Of a stretch of 64,000 nt of DNA, positions 41,475 to 52,100 are shown piece by piece. Both the position numbers and the translations under genes were made by a program. Location of the stretch: NCBI RefSeq assembly GCF_000310245.1, contig NC_020505.1, positions 868,001 through 932,000 of the forward strand, in the 5' to 3' direction. Numbering within the stretch: position 1 is the first letter of the stretch; the number at the start of each line of letters is the position of its first letter. The notes beneath the pieces are model-generated. The model did no database searches. It was not told the origin of the DNA and saw only the letters and a program-made list of their open reading frames with translations. Source of the stretch: Candidatus Sulfuricurvum sp. RIFRC-1. GTDB lineage: Bacteria; Campylobacterota; Campylobacteria; Campylobacterales; Sulfurimonadaceae.

Positions 41475-42853
41475 AAGCTATCTTACTGAGTACCTTAGCG
41501 GCAGTTTATTTATTCGGAGCAACGGAGCAAAGCGGCGCTATAGTGAATGAAGTTGCGAAACTTCGTCAAAAATACGAAGAATGCAGAGCGGGGCAAAGTA
41601 CTGTTTTAGGAATAGAGCCAAAAGTATACGCACAGTCTGAAAAAGAGCGCAAAGAATTGAATACGAAGGTAATAGGGTACAAAAGCCGTATTGCCGATTT
41701 GGAAGGGCAAATAAAACAAAGCTATTCGGAACTTACCCGTCTTAAAAAACGCAATACCGAAGTCGAACGTGAAATTTCCCAAAAAAGAGGGGTTGTTCAA
41801 AGTTTGGAACAGACACTTACTGCACGCGATAAAAATTATCGGGCAGAGGTAGAGCGCAATGAAATGCTCACAGAGCAAACCAATACGGCAAAAGTAAGCC
41901 GTATCGAGCGCAAAAATCTCACGGATTCGTTAAGCAGAGCAAAATTTGACATTGAGCGGCTCGAGAATGTGATTGCTAAAACAGCCAAAGAACGGACGCG
42001 ATTGGAAAAAGAGCTAACAGAATCGAGAGCGCAGGTTGATAAATTCCGTAACACGAAAACATCGAGCGTTGCAAATGTGCAAGAGGTAAAAAATGTTGCC
42101 CCTGTATCCGATCAAAGCGGTAAAATCAAGGCTCTTCAAAATGAGCTCTCTCGTGCCAATGCCCTGATCGTTGAACTGCAAAATACTCCAAAACCGAGTA
42201 CTAAAGAGAAAGTGGTTACCAAAGTAGTCGAACCCACCGATAAAATTGTGGCATTGCAGCGTGAACTTTCCACCGCACAGACAACCATTGCCAATCTTAA
42301 AAAAGGTTCTAAAGTGACGGTTCAAGAGAGAATCGTTGAAAAAGTGATCGAGAAGGTTGTTTATAAAGATCGCCCGGTTGTTCAGGAAAAGATTGTCGAG
42401 AAGGTGGTCTATAAAGATCGTCCGGTCGTACATGAAAAAATCGTAACCAAAGAATCGGATGCAACCGAAAAACTGAACCGTGCATTGCAGCAAAAATTGG
42501 CTGAAAATGAAGTACAAATGGAGAAACTAAAAGCAAAAAAAGGGAAGCTGACACCGCCGAAAATGACCAAAATCGCTCAAACTCCTGACATTAAAACTTC
42601 GGTTGTATCGGCCGCTTCTACCCCTAAGAAAGGGGGCTTTTCTTCTGCCTACCGTATGGCTTCCAATGCTCCGATTTACAATGCCCCGGGTGGCTCACAG
42701 GTTGATACGTGGGAAGCTCGACGATCGTTTACGGCCGGAAATCCGTCAAACGGATGGGTTCATATTACGGGGTATTTTGTCAATCGGGTATGGACTTCGA
42801 CCGGTGCGGGTGAAAATTTATACGTAAGAGAGAGTGACGTTATCCGAAGATAA
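41471..42853 (+). CDS. Exported coiled-coil protein with C-terminal SH3-like domain
   Basis: A 460-residue protein; GTG start coupled to trmA. A signal peptide (MKAILLSTLAAVYLFGA) precedes a long charged coiled coil (about residues 20-200) and a second one (about 215-360) that contains a repeated EKVVYKDRPVV segment (two near-identical copies at about 300-330). A bacterial SH3-like domain ends the protein (FSSAYRMASNAPIYNAPGGS, NGWVHITGYFVNRVW, LYVRESDV). Likely a periplasmic structural or cell-wall-interacting protein; the specific function is unknown. Confidence 0.8.
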   Translation: MKAILLSTLAAVYLFGATEQSGAIVNEVAKLRQKYEECRAGQSTVLGIEPKVYAQSEKERKELNTKVIGYKSRIADLEGQIKQSYSELTRLKKRNTEVEREISQKRGVVQSLEQTLTARDKNYRAEVERNEMLTEQTNTAKVSRIERKNLTDSLSRAKFDIERLENVIAKTAKERTRLEKELTESRAQVDKFRNTKTSSVANVQEVKNVAPVSDQSGKIKALQNELSRANALIVELQNTPKPSTKEKVVTKVVEPTDKIVALQRELSTAQTTIANLKKGSKVTVQERIVEKVIEKVVYKDRPVVQEKIVEKVVYKDRPVVHEKIVTKESDATEKLNRALQQKLAENEVQMEKLKAKKGKLTPPKMTKIAQTPDIKTSVVSAASTPKKGGFSSAYRMASNAPIYNAPGGSQVDTWEARRSFTAGNPSNGWVHITGYFVNRVWTSTGAGENLYVRESDVIRR

Positions 42854-42858
42854 CGCTA

Positions 42859-43371
42859 TTAATACCCGTCAAACGGTAATTTTGCCTCTTTCCATCCGAA
42901 CATAAATCCGTTATCAAGATTGTAGGCTTTAATCCCCTCTTTGGCGAGGAAGTTCGCCGCCGCTTTCGAACGTGGTCCGCTTCGACAGACCAAAATGACT
43001 GAGTTAACATTGCGTAGTTTCATTGCTTTCATCACATCATTCATAAAATTTTTATTGAATACCTCTTTGGCATCGTAGAGTTTTTGGATCTCAATATGCC
43101 CTTTCGGCTTATCATTTTTGAGTTCAAACTCGGCACTTTTTACCCGTTCTTCAACCGATTTTGGAATATAGGTCCACTCGTAAGCGGGGATATTGATAAA
43201 ACCTTCTCCATGCCCAGTATAGATGAATTCGAGGGTCGTACGGACATCAACGATGATCGCTTCCCCTTTTTTTTGCATCTCATGCGCTTCGGTAGCGGTG
43301 AGATCACCTTCATATACGTCATCAGCCCAAAGTGCAGTGCACGCAAGTAAAATGAGCAGTAATTTTTTCAT
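42859..43371 (-). CDS. Exported rhodanese-like protein
   Basis: A 170-residue protein with Sec signal (MKKLLLILLACTALWA). Rhodanese domain: GEAIIVDVRTTLEFIYTGHG, VNSVILVCRSGPRSKAAANF with the catalytic Cys in CRSGPRS, YNLDNGFMFGWKEAKLPFDG. Convergent with the coiled-coil gene, five bases between stops. AGGAG precedes the ATG. It differs from the rhodanese at 9814-10293 in the active-site loop, so substrates may differ. Confidence 0.9.
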   Translation of the reverse strand: MKKLLLILLACTALWADDVYEGDLTATEAHEMQKKGEAIIVDVRTTLEFIYTGHGEGFINIPAYEWTYIPKSVEERVKSAEFELKNDKPKGHIEIQKLYDAKEVFNKNFMNDVMKAMKLRNVNSVILVCRSGPRSKAAANFLAKEGIKAYNLDNGFMFGWKEAKLPFDGY

Positions 43372-43476
43372 ACATAAACTCCTAATTGCTAATTAATATC
43401 ACAATTATATCTAAAAGAGAATTAACACAAAGATGAATAAAAACAAGGTATTATTTGAAAAAAGCAATGTGAGTCT

Positions 43477-45375
43477 ATGGTTGAAGTCATAAAAATCGTC
43501 TACGTAACCGATTGGACAATCGGAGATTATAATCTAGCGGATCAAGATCCATTTTTTAATGTCTTAAAAGAATTTGATGCAGAGTTGAATATTCGTAACG
43601 ATTTCCCTGAACTGTATGATGAAATCGATCTTTTAATTCTCCATCCGATGGAGATGAATAGTAAAATTTTTGAGACTATCAGCCATAGCAAGATTCAAAA
43701 TCCTGCCATTAAAACGGTCGTCATTTCGAGTGCTCACGGGAGTGACCTCTTTTTACAGGCCATTGATGTCGGTGTGGATAAATATCTCCTCAAACCTTTG
43801 TTGCCCAGCGCAGTTCAAAAAGTTGTTGAGCGTCTTATTTCCCAGTCTCTTGAAGCCAAACAGGCGAAAAAAGCCTACCGACAAATTAATATGATGTTTG
43901 GATCGATCTCAAAAACCGCTTTGGTGATCCGAATCGCCCATAATGGAATGATAGCAGAGGTTAATTCACTGCTCGGGGCATTGATCGGTATGGCTCCTGA
44001 AGAGATGGTAGGACACTATTGGCTTCGATTTGTCGAACGGCGCTTTTGGATCTATCTTAGAACATTGGTTCGAGCCCACTTGCAAGCCGGAGAAATTTAT
44101 CGCGGAATCATTGAAATTATTGGAGCGAAAAACCAGACGATTACGGTTGACTCCACTATTTATGCGGTTTTAGACAGCCGTGGTAATATCGAAGAGATCG
44201 TTTTTATCGGGCATGACGTCAGCGAGATGAAGCGAGCCATTTTGGAGAGTATGAAACAACTGATCGATTATGATACCTCTTTGGCTATTTTATTTGATCA
44301 TCGATACGAGGCGATCATGGTCAATCGAAAGTTTTTGGACGTTAATGGGTATGAGAATTTTGAAGCGTTGAGTGAGAGTTGTGATTTATGGTCATGGATG
44401 TTTGAATCGCAACAGGGATTGCAACCTATATTATCCGACAAATACTCTCAAAAAGATGGGCTTGAATTTATTGTCAAAGAGTTGAAAAAAGGGCATATAA
44501 ACGGGCGAATCATCTCTATCAATTTAAATAATAATAAATCGTACTATACGGTTCATATGAGTTCTATGACGAATCCGTTGATTCAAAATGAACAATATCA
44601 TATTCTTTATTTTGTTGACGTGAGCGATTTTGAACGCCTTAAAGAAGAAAAAATCAGTGATGCAAAGCTGATGAGCGTCGGGCGTCTGGCTGCTGCTATT
44701 ACCCATGAAATCAACACCCCTTTAACTTATGTCAAAGGGAACCTTGAACTACTGAAATGGGCGTGTGATGGAAAAATTGAGCAATCAGAGCATTATTTCA
44801 AACCGATCGATGAGGGGATTGAGAGGATAGAATTCATTGTCGGATCGATGTATGAATTCGCCGGTACAGGGAAAGAAACAATGGATGTGTGCAGTGTGGA
44901 CATGACCCTTGTTTACGGACTGCGTATCGTTATGAACCGTGCAAAACACATTGTCCCTATCCGACTAAACGGTCAACTGTTTTCACTGAGGACGAAATAT
45001 AACCCAAAAAGCTGTATGACAATGGGGATATCGACACGTTTGGAGCAGGTGTGGATTATCATCCTTAATAATTCTTTGGATGAATTTGAGAAAGGTATAA
45101 TACCTTATGAGAATCGTCGGCTTGATATTTGGCTTAAATGTGAAAATGATGATGTGACGATAACCATCAGCGACAATGCCGGAGGGATACCGAAAGGGAT
45201 GTTGGAAACTTTGTTTGATTTCGCGATCGGCGGAGAGAAAAAAAAGAGTATGGGAATCGGGCTAAACGTCGCAAAAGCTATTATTGACAAACACGGAGGG
45301 AGTATTCGTGCTGACAATGAAAATAATGGTGCCGTATTTGAAATCAGTTTGAAAAAGTATAAGGAGGAGAAATAA
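43477..45375 (+). CDS. Soluble PAS-domain sensor histidine kinase with REC-like N-terminus
   Basis: A 632-residue cytoplasmic kinase without membrane helices. Residues about 1-125 have the fold of a receiver ([53 protein letters not shown]), but the phospho-Asp position reads His-Pro, so it is degenerate. Two PAS domains follow (about 140-255 and 265-390), then an H-box with His410 in [15 protein letters not shown], and an HATPase domain ([27 protein letters not shown]). It shares one base with the chemoreceptor gene downstream. Confidence 0.9.
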   Translation: MVEVIKIVYVTDWTIGDYNLADQDPFFNVLKEFDAELNIRNDFPELYDEIDLLILHPMEMNSKIFETISHSKIQNPAIKTVVISSAHGSDLFLQAIDVGVDKYLLKPLLPSAVQKVVERLISQSLEAKQAKKAYRQINMMFGSISKTALVIRIAHNGMIAEVNSLLGALIGMAPEEMVGHYWLRFVERRFWIYLRTLVRAHLQAGEIYRGIIEIIGAKNQTITVDSTIYAVLDSRGNIEEIVFIGHDVSEMKRAILESMKQLIDYDTSLAILFDHRYEAIMVNRKFLDVNGYENFEALSESCDLWSWMFESQQGLQPILSDKYSQKDGLEFIVKELKKGHINGRIISINLNNNKSYYTVHMSSMTNPLIQNEQYHILYFVDVSDFERLKEEKISDAKLMSVGRLAAAITHEINTPLTYVKGNLELLKWACDGKIEQSEHYFKPIDEGIERIEFIVGSMYEFAGTGKETMDVCSVDMTLVYGLRIVMNRAKHIVPIRLNGQLFSLRTKYNPKSCMTMGISTRLEQVWIIILNNSLDEFEKGIIPYENRRLDIWLKCENDDVTITISDNAGGIPKGMLETLFDFAIGGEKKKSMGIGLNVAKAIIDKHGGSIRADNENNGAVFEISLKKYKEEK

Positions 45376-46697
45376 TGTTTTTTGGAAAAGAATCGGCAAA
45401 ATATAAAGAAGAAGCGGATCTTTTACGGGTTGAGCGGGATATTTTGAAAGCAGAGCTTGCTTTATACAAAGAGATAGCGTCATTGAGCCTTAAAGAGGCA
45501 GTAATTGTTTTAAATGAACGCGATGAAGCAATTTTTTATAATACCCGGGCTGAATCGATTACCAACAAAGAGAGTGTTATTCGAGAACTCACGAAAGGCA
45601 ATCATGAAATTATTGTCGGTGAATGTGAAGCCTCGGTAGTGAGCAAAAGTTTGAGTAATGGCGTAAAAGGGTTTATCCTTACCAAATCTTCAGTGATCGG
45701 AGCAGAGCAGGGTGGATTGCTGGAGATGCACCAAAAAAGTATACGCGGTGCATTGGACGCGACTCAGCATGTTTTTGTAGACATTTTAGAGAAACTCAAA
45801 GAGATGGTTGAACAGTCGAATGAAACGGCACGTGGCTCGGATGAGGGGCTAAAAATAGCCAAACATGTCGATGAAGATATGAATAAACTCGCCGAATTAA
45901 TGGAGGGGACACTCTCGACAACGGCAAATCTCGTCAATCGATCGCATGAAGTTTCCAACGTTGTGGCATTGATCAAAGATATCGCCGATCAAACCAATCT
46001 CCTTGCCTTGAATGCCGCGATCGAAGCAGCGCGGGCAGGAGAACACGGTCGAGGATTTGCGGTTGTTGCCGATGAGGTACGTAAATTGGCCGAACGGACC
46101 CAAAAAGCGACCAAAGAGATTGAAATTGTCATTCAGTCGATGCAGCAAGATACCAATGAGATTGAAACAGCGACCGAAGAGCTATCCGGGATTGTAACCA
46201 GTACAAAAGACGAAGTAAGCCAGATGTCGGATCGAATGGGAATTTTTCAACGTAATTCCTCACGAAGTGTATTTGAAATTATGGACATCAGTAATTATAT
46301 CTTTAGTAATTTGGCAAAAATCGACCATGTTATCTACAAAAATAATGTATATGCTTTCTTGTTTGGTCAAGAAAATATCTTTAAAGCGGTCGATCATCAT
46401 ACATGCCGTTTAGGTAAATGGTATGATAACGGTGTCGGAAAAGAGCAGTTTGGAATGCTTAAATCCTACAGTCGTCTGGAAGGACCGCATGCTACGGTTC
46501 ATGCGCACGCCAATGCATTGATCGCCGATTGCGGTGACGGCAAAAAACTCTGTTCTCGAACCCAGATCGAACAGCGAATCAAAACCATTGAGGCAGCGAG
46601 TCAAGAGGTATTTGAAGCGCTGGATGTATTGGTTGCAGAAAAAAATGAACATATGATGGGAAGCGCCATTAAAAGTCTGTTTGGAGGGGAAAAATGA
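45375..46697 (+). CDS. Soluble methyl-accepting chemoreceptor with CZB domain
   Basis: A 440-residue protein without membrane helices. An N-terminal coiled coil and small PAS-like region ([20 protein letters not shown]) lead to the MCP signalling hairpin with [20 protein letters not shown] and [18 protein letters not shown]. The C-terminus is a CZB zinc-binding domain ([34 protein letters not shown]; the H…CxLGKWY…H pattern is complete), a sensor for zinc and oxidants such as hypochlorite. Placed between a PAS histidine kinase and a CheY-like gene, with no CheA or CheW nearby. Confidence 0.92.
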   Translation: MFFGKESAKYKEEADLLRVERDILKAELALYKEIASLSLKEAVIVLNERDEAIFYNTRAESITNKESVIRELTKGNHEIIVGECEASVVSKSLSNGVKGFILTKSSVIGAEQGGLLEMHQKSIRGALDATQHVFVDILEKLKEMVEQSNETARGSDEGLKIAKHVDEDMNKLAELMEGTLSTTANLVNRSHEVSNVVALIKDIADQTNLLALNAAIEAARAGEHGRGFAVVADEVRKLAERTQKATKEIEIVIQSMQQDTNEIETATEELSGIVTSTKDEVSQMSDRMGIFQRNSSRSVFEIMDISNYIFSNLAKIDHVIYKNNVYAFLFGQENIFKAVDHHTCRLGKWYDNGVGKEQFGMLKSYSRLEGPHATVHAHANALIADCGDGKKLCSRTQIEQRIKTIEAASQEVFEALDVLVAEKNEHMMGSAIKSLFGGEK

Positions 46698-47065
46698 TCC
46701 GTTTAATGATAATTGATGATGAGACTTCTATCGGAATGATGTTGGAAAAAGCTCTGGGACGCTCCGGAGATATTCATGTCACCTATTTTGATAATCCGGT
46801 GAATGCTCTTGCTCGATTTCGTTCCGGTGAGTACGATGGGGTGCTTCTGGATATTATGATGCCGCAAAAAGACGGTTTGAGTGTTCTAGAAGCGATTAAA
46901 GCGAAAGATCCTGAGTGTGTTGTTATTATGATGACAGCGTATTCCACACTGGACAAAGTATTGCAAAGTCATAAAATCGGTGCGGATCACTATATTCTAA
47001 AGCCATTTGACTCCCTCATGAATGTTGAGAAAAAAGTGCGAGAGTTAGTAAAAACACGTTCATAA
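46694..47065 (+). CDS. CheY-like response regulator
   Basis: A 123-residue single receiver domain. Acid pocket IIDDE, phospho-Asp53 in [12 protein letters not shown], switch Thr in VIMMTAYS and Lys in YILKPF are all present, so it should be phosphorylated. It overlaps the chemoreceptor gene by four bases and completes the kinase–receptor–regulator operon. No output domain. Confidence 0.93.
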   Translation: MIRLMIIDDETSIGMMLEKALGRSGDIHVTYFDNPVNALARFRSGEYDGVLLDIMMPQKDGLSVLEAIKAKDPECVVIMMTAYSTLDKVLQSHKIGADHYILKPFDSLMNVEKKVRELVKTRS

Positions 47066-47070
47066 GAGTA

Positions 47071-47095
47071 AAGGGGATACGTCCCCTTTTTTTTT
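47071..47095 (+). terminator. Rho-independent terminator of the signalling operon
   Basis: AAGGGGA-TACG-TCCCCTT stem followed by eight further T residues, starting six bases after the response-regulator stop. The best terminator in the window. Confidence 0.9.
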
Positions 47096-47133
47096 GCCTT
47101 AAGTTTTATACCTTAGTAAAATGATATGGATAC

Positions 47134-47162
47134 TTGACAATAAGAAAAAGGTATATTAATAT
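47134..47162 (+). promoter_or_regulatory. Promoter of the DUF4395–Rrf2 pair
   Basis: TTGACA (47134-47139), 17-base spacer, TAATAT (47157-47162), 24 bases before the ATG; AGGAG precedes the start. Confidence 0.7.
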
Positions 47163-47185
47163 TGTGAAAAATTTAGGAGAAAACA

Positions 47186-47629
47186 ATGGCTCAACAATGC
47201 CCTTTAATTTTTCGACACGTTGATGCTACGGTTACAAGAATCAATACTTTATTTGTAATTCTAGGCATTATTGCATTTTTAGTGACGCAAAGTCCGATTG
47301 TATTGATCTTACTGATCGTAGATTTTATCCTTCGATTGTATGGTTATAAACATTTAAGTCCGATCAATATCAGTTCACTATTTATTCAGAAAACCCTTTC
47401 CCTCGAAGTTAAAATGGAAGATGCAGGGGCAAAACGTCTTGCAGCATTTTTCGGTACGGGATTTACGATTGCTTTATTAATTAGTTCGTGGATCGGTGCT
47501 GATGTTGCGATAGCGTTTATTTCCGGCATATTTCTATTCTGTGCTGCTTTGGAACTCTTATTTGGGTATTGTATTGCATGTAAGATTTATTATATTGCTA
47601 AAAAACTGTACCCTAAGGGATTTGAGTAA
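47186..47629 (+). CDS. DUF4395 membrane protein
   Basis: A 147-residue protein with four membrane helices arranged as two pairs: TLFVILGIIAFLVTQSPIVLILLIVDFILR and, after a loop, FGTGFTIALLISSWIGADVA and FISGIFLFCAALELLFGYCI. N-terminal CPLIFRHVDATVTRIN and C-terminal GYCIACKIYYIAKKL match DUF4395, including the paired Cys-x-x-Cys (CIAC). DUF4395 proteins are often found near thiosulfate/sulfur or redox genes; the function is unknown. Coupled by one shared base to an Rrf2 regulator. Confidence 0.8.
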   Translation: MAQQCPLIFRHVDATVTRINTLFVILGIIAFLVTQSPIVLILLIVDFILRLYGYKHLSPINISSLFIQKTLSLEVKMEDAGAKRLAAFFGTGFTIALLISSWIGADVAIAFISGIFLFCAALELLFGYCIACKIYYIAKKLYPKGFE

Positions 47630-48033
47630 TGGCGGCTCTCTCATCTAAAGCGATTTACGGATTGGCAGCGATGCATGTTCTTTCTCATGCCCCTTATTCG
47701 CGGGCGATGCAGGTGAGAGAAATATCGGCAATGACACAAATTTCACACGGTTATCTCGAACAGCTTCTCTCTATTTTGCGTCGTAACAATCTTGTAAGCA
47801 GTATTCGAGGAGCCTCAGGCGGATATAAACTCTCCCGAGGGAGCCATGAGATTGAGGTTATAGAGATCATTGAGGCTTTGGAAGGGCCATTTTATAAAAT
47901 CGAGGGGAATACCGGATCGAGTTTGATTCTGGAATATTTCTGGGGAGATATCGAGGAAAAAATGAGAGGACTTTTTGGAATGAAACTTTCCGAACTCGAC
48001 CAATCGTATCAACCTCATTATTATGAGATTTGA
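47629..48033 (+). CDS. Rrf2-family transcriptional regulator
   Basis: A 134-residue Rrf2 protein: SSKAIYGLAAMHVLSHAP, REISAMTQISHGYLEQLLSI, SIRGASGGYKLSRGS, then EIIEALEGP. It contains no cysteine, so it cannot bind an Fe-S cluster through cysteines. Related to, but clearly distinct from, the Rrf2 protein at 556-969. It probably regulates the DUF4395 operon of which it is the second gene. Confidence 0.88.
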   Translation: MAALSSKAIYGLAAMHVLSHAPYSRAMQVREISAMTQISHGYLEQLLSILRRNNLVSSIRGASGGYKLSRGSHEIEVIEIIEALEGPFYKIEGNTGSSLILEYFWGDIEEKMRGLFGMKLSELDQSYQPHYYEI

Positions 48034-48046
48034 TACTAAAATCCCT

Positions 48047-48295
48047 TTATCTTCTAGGAGCGCGTTTTGCATCGATTAAACGGCGGTTCTGAGCCATGAT
48101 CGTTTCGATTTCCTGAGCATTTTTGTTTTGGTAAAAATGTTCTTGGTGGAGAAGATTTTTGGCATGCACTTCGTCGTAAAATTCTTGGAGTGTTGACCCT
48201 TTGTTTTTTGTAGGGACATATCGAGAGGTTGATACTTTTGGAGCGGAAGGGGTATATTTTGCCCAAACGGCTTCTCTTATTTTATGTTGACGCAT
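48047..48295 (-). CDS. Small basic hypothetical protein
   Basis: An 82-residue, highly charged protein (pI basic): REAVWAKYTPSAPKVSTSRY, LQEFYDEVHAKNLLHQEHFY, MAQNRRLIDAKRAPRR. Helical C-terminal half. I do not recognise the family. Convergent with the Rrf2 gene and 47 bases after the recO stop. Confidence 0.5.
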   Translation of the reverse strand: MRQHKIREAVWAKYTPSAPKVSTSRYVPTKNKGSTLQEFYDEVHAKNLLHQEHFYQNKNAQEIETIMAQNRRLIDAKRAPRR

Positions 48296-48342
48296 TGTTT
48301 TCTCATTTTATCTGAATATGGATAAACAAGCAAAAAATGGTC

Positions 48343-48960
48343 CTATAATCCCTCATTCAGTATATACCATAAGCGCCCGATTTCCTGATCATCCAAAAAA
48401 AGAGTCGAGGCGTGGCTGTAAAGCCATTCCAGCCCTTTTGGATTGATAGATAAAGTGTGTGAACAGTTCGGATGAGCGGGTAAAAAAGCCCGTATCAATG
48501 AAATTTCATGCTCGATAGGAAGATCACAAAAAAAGCAGTTTGGTTCACGGTGTAGCCGTCCCTCGTAGTCAAGAAGGCGAACATAGATTTCGATGGCAAC
48601 CCGTTTTGGATTTTGATCCTTCCATCGCAGTGCGGCCTCGTTTAAGAGATCAAAATAAAAATTTCCGATGGATTCGGAGTCTTTGAGATGAGGATGAAAG
48701 AGGGTGATGAACTGCTGCCACAGACGGAGCCGTTCATATTCACCCATCCATGAAAAGCCAAGATGGATGACATCTTTCATTCTGGAGATCGAGGATTTGA
48801 GTGAATGTTCTGCTTCAAAGTCGATTTTAAAGCCTATATTAATAGGGCTATGGCGAGCACCGTAAAAGCGATAAAGGGTCTGTAAGCTTTCCTCGGCTAT
48901 TATGGTGACGATCATATCTTCTTCACGCACTCGGGTGAGTTTGATAATGAATCCCTGCAT
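48343..48960 (-). CDS. recO: DNA repair protein RecO, epsilonproteobacterial type
   Basis: A 205-residue RecO, shorter than the E. coli protein as is usual in Campylobacterota. N-terminal OB fold (MQGFIIKLTRVREEDMIVTI), TLYRFYGARHSPINIGFKID, and a C-terminal helical part with CFFCDLPIEHEISLIRAFLP that keeps the zinc-type Cys pair and a later HPNC. RecO loads RecA on SSB-coated gaps. Divergent from gltB; 48961-49131 has no gene and contains the imperfect inverted repeat CTCTTTAAAC/GTTTAAAAAGAG near 49064-49092 that may be regulatory. Confidence 0.85.
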   Translation of the reverse strand: MQGFIIKLTRVREEDMIVTIIAEESLQTLYRFYGARHSPINIGFKIDFEAEHSLKSSISRMKDVIHLGFSWMGEYERLRLWQQFITLFHPHLKDSESIGNFYFDLLNEAALRWKDQNPKRVAIEIYVRLLDYEGRLHREPNCFFCDLPIEHEISLIRAFLPAHPNCSHTLSINPKGLEWLYSHASTLFLDDQEIGRLWYILNEGL

Positions 48961-49131
48961 ACTATTGGCTCTACTCTACACATTTTTTTCTAAATCATCA
49001 AAAATTATTTATTATTTTAACCTTTTTTAACCTTGTAGACGCTAAAATAAGAAAATTTCATCCCTCTTTAAACTACTTATGTTTAAAAAGAGATTAAAAA
49101 ATAACAATTTGCCGAAATTTTCTGGTGAAAG

Positions 49132-52100
49132 GTGACGATTAGAGTGGAATACCAAGACCTATTACGATCATTTAAAGATAACTGCGGATTTGGATTGATT
49201 GCAAATATCAAAAACCGTCCTTCGCATGAAAATTTAGAAAATGCGATTACTGCGTTAGAGCGAATGATGCACCGAGGAGCGGTTGCTGCAGATGGTAAAA
49301 CCGGTGATGGAAGCGGATTGCTTTTATCTCTTCCGCATGAGTTTATGCGAGGAGCTGCACAAGACGCAGGGGTAGAACTTCCTGAAATGTATGCAGTAGC
49401 AGTGGTCTTTACCCGTAATGCTTCAAATTTAGAGCGTTTTGAAAAAATTTGTAATGATAATGACCTCAAAGTGGTTTTGGACCGTGTTGTACCGGTAGAT
49501 ACCAATGCGCTTGGAGAACAGGCACTTACAACGTTGCCGGAAATTCACCATATTTTTATTACCCCGAATTCATTAATGGCATCTCAGCGTTTTGATGCGT
49601 TGTTGTATCTTAGCCGTAAAGAGATCGAGCATGCCCTCGTAGAAGATCAGGATTTTTACATTGCCTCCATGTCGGCTAGTGTTGTTTCGTATAAAGGTTT
49701 GATTATGCCGACGCATATCAAAGAGTTTTATACTGATTTACAAAACGAAAATTTTAAAATCTCTTTTGCCCTTTTTCATCAACGTTTCTCGACGAATACC
49801 CTTCCAAAATGGCGTTTGGCTCAACCGTTCCGTGCGGTTGCCCACAACGGTGAGATCAACTCGGTCGAAGCCAACCGTTTTAACGTTGCGGTCAAATCCG
49901 AATCGATTAAAAGTGAAGTGTTCACCGACGAAGAGATCGCGCGACTTTTACCGATCCTCCAACCGGGCGGGTCGGACAGTGCGAGTGCCGATAACTTTTT
50001 CGAGTTTTTGATCATCAACGGAATGGATTTTTTTAAAGCGGCGCGTGCGGTTATACCGGCTCCGTGGCAAAATGCTCCTCATATGGATCCTCAGCTTCGC
50101 GCATTTTACGAGTATCACTCTACCGTTTTTGAAGCATGGGACGGTCCTGCCGCATTCTCTCTGACAGACGGGCGCTATATCGGATGTGTACTCGACCGTA
50201 ACGGCCTTCGACCTTCTAAATACATTATTACCCATGATGATACGCTTCTTATCGCAAGTGAATACGGAGTTATCGATATTCCAGAAGATCAAATCAAAGA
50301 ACGCGGACGTTTACAATCGGGTCAAATGATCGGTTTGGATTTGAAATTCGGGAAAGTCCTTAAAGACGAAGATATTAACCAATATCTCAAATCCTCTAAT
50401 CCGTACATGAAATGGCTCAATGATCATATGATCTATCTCCAAGAGCATGTAGAAGAACAATACGTTACCCGCTGTGAGTACGATGCTTCTAATTTGGTAG
50501 AGCGTCAACGCTATTTCAATATTACCCAAGAGGTGATTGAACAAGTGATCGAGCCGATGATGCGTGACGGCAAAGAAGCAGTCGGATCAATGGGAGATGA
50601 TACTCCGCTGGCGGCATTTAGTACAGTACAGCGTCATTTCTCCGATTATTTCAAACAACGCTTTGCACAAGTCACCAATCCTCCGATCGATCCGATCCGT
50701 GAAAAAGTGGTCATGAGCTTGAATACCGGGTTTGGTGAAACCCATAACATCTTGGATGAGATCCCTTCTCATGCGAATCGTCTGAAAGCGATTTCACCGA
50801 TTATCATTCGTGAAAAACTGGAAGTCTTAAAATCATTCGGGGATAAAAAATCACCGCGCTACCAATCATTCTATACCAATCAAGAGTTTTCAACGGCTTA
50901 CAGCGGTGCGTTGAAACCGGCTCTTGAAGCCTTGGTAGAAGAAGTCATTAAAGCGGTACGCGAAGAGGGTGTCCGTATCGTTATCCTCGATGACAGCGGC
51001 TTTGACAAAGATCATAAAGCGATTCCGATGGCGATGGCGGTCGGACGTATCAGCCGTGCATTGTTGGATGAGCGTATCCGTCATTTGGCATCGATTGTCG
51101 CGTGTACATCGGAAGTGATCGATTCTCACGGTGCGGCAACTTTGATCGCGTACGGTGCGAGTGCGGTTTATCCGACTCTTCTTTTTGCTACCGTAGCCGC
51201 ACGTGCTGAACGAAGCGTCACGGATGTGAGTTGTTCTGAAGCTTTCAAAGCGGTTCATCATGCACTCAATGCGGGCTTGCTTAAAATTATGTCCAAAATG
51301 GGGATCGCGACGATTGCATCGTACCGTAACTCAGGGCTCTTTGACGTCATCGGCTTGAGTAAAGAGATTGTTCATGAATGCTTCGGAGAATCATATGTCA
51401 TGATCCCGGGACTTACCTACGACGATATTGATGTACGTTTGGATCGTAATCACAAAGATGCGTTTGAAGTGGGCGGATTCAACCGTATTTTCCCACTCAA
51501 AATCGGTGGATATTATAAATTTTACAACGGGCAAGAGCACCACGATTTCAACCCGGATGTCATCCATGCGATTCACCGTGTTTCGAAAACCGGTAAACGT
51601 GAAGATTTCGATAAACTCAGTGCCTTGGTCAACGGTCGCGGACAAAAATTCATCCGCGACTTCTTCGAGTTTAAATCAGACCGTTCGCCTATCGATATCT
51701 CAGAAGTTGAACCGAAAGAAAAAATCTTTAAACGTTTTGCTTCGGCAGCAATGTCCTTGGGTTCAATTTCACCGGAAGCGCATGAGTGTATAGCGGTGGC
51801 GATGAACACCATCGGCGCACAAAGCAATTCGGGTGAGGGGGGTGAAGATGCGGCTCGTTTCGGCACACTCAAAAACTCCAAAATCAAGCAGGTGGCATCA
51901 GGTCGTTTCGGGGTGACTCCGGCGTATCTCCGCTCAGCTGAAGAGATTCAGATCAAAGTAGCCCAAGGGGCAAAACCGGGTGAGGGTGGACAGCTTCCGG
52001 GTCATAAAGTAAGCGGTCTTATCGCACGTCTTCGCTATACGATGCCGGGTGTGACTTTGATTTCCCCTCCGCCGCACCATGATATCTATTCGATCGAAGA

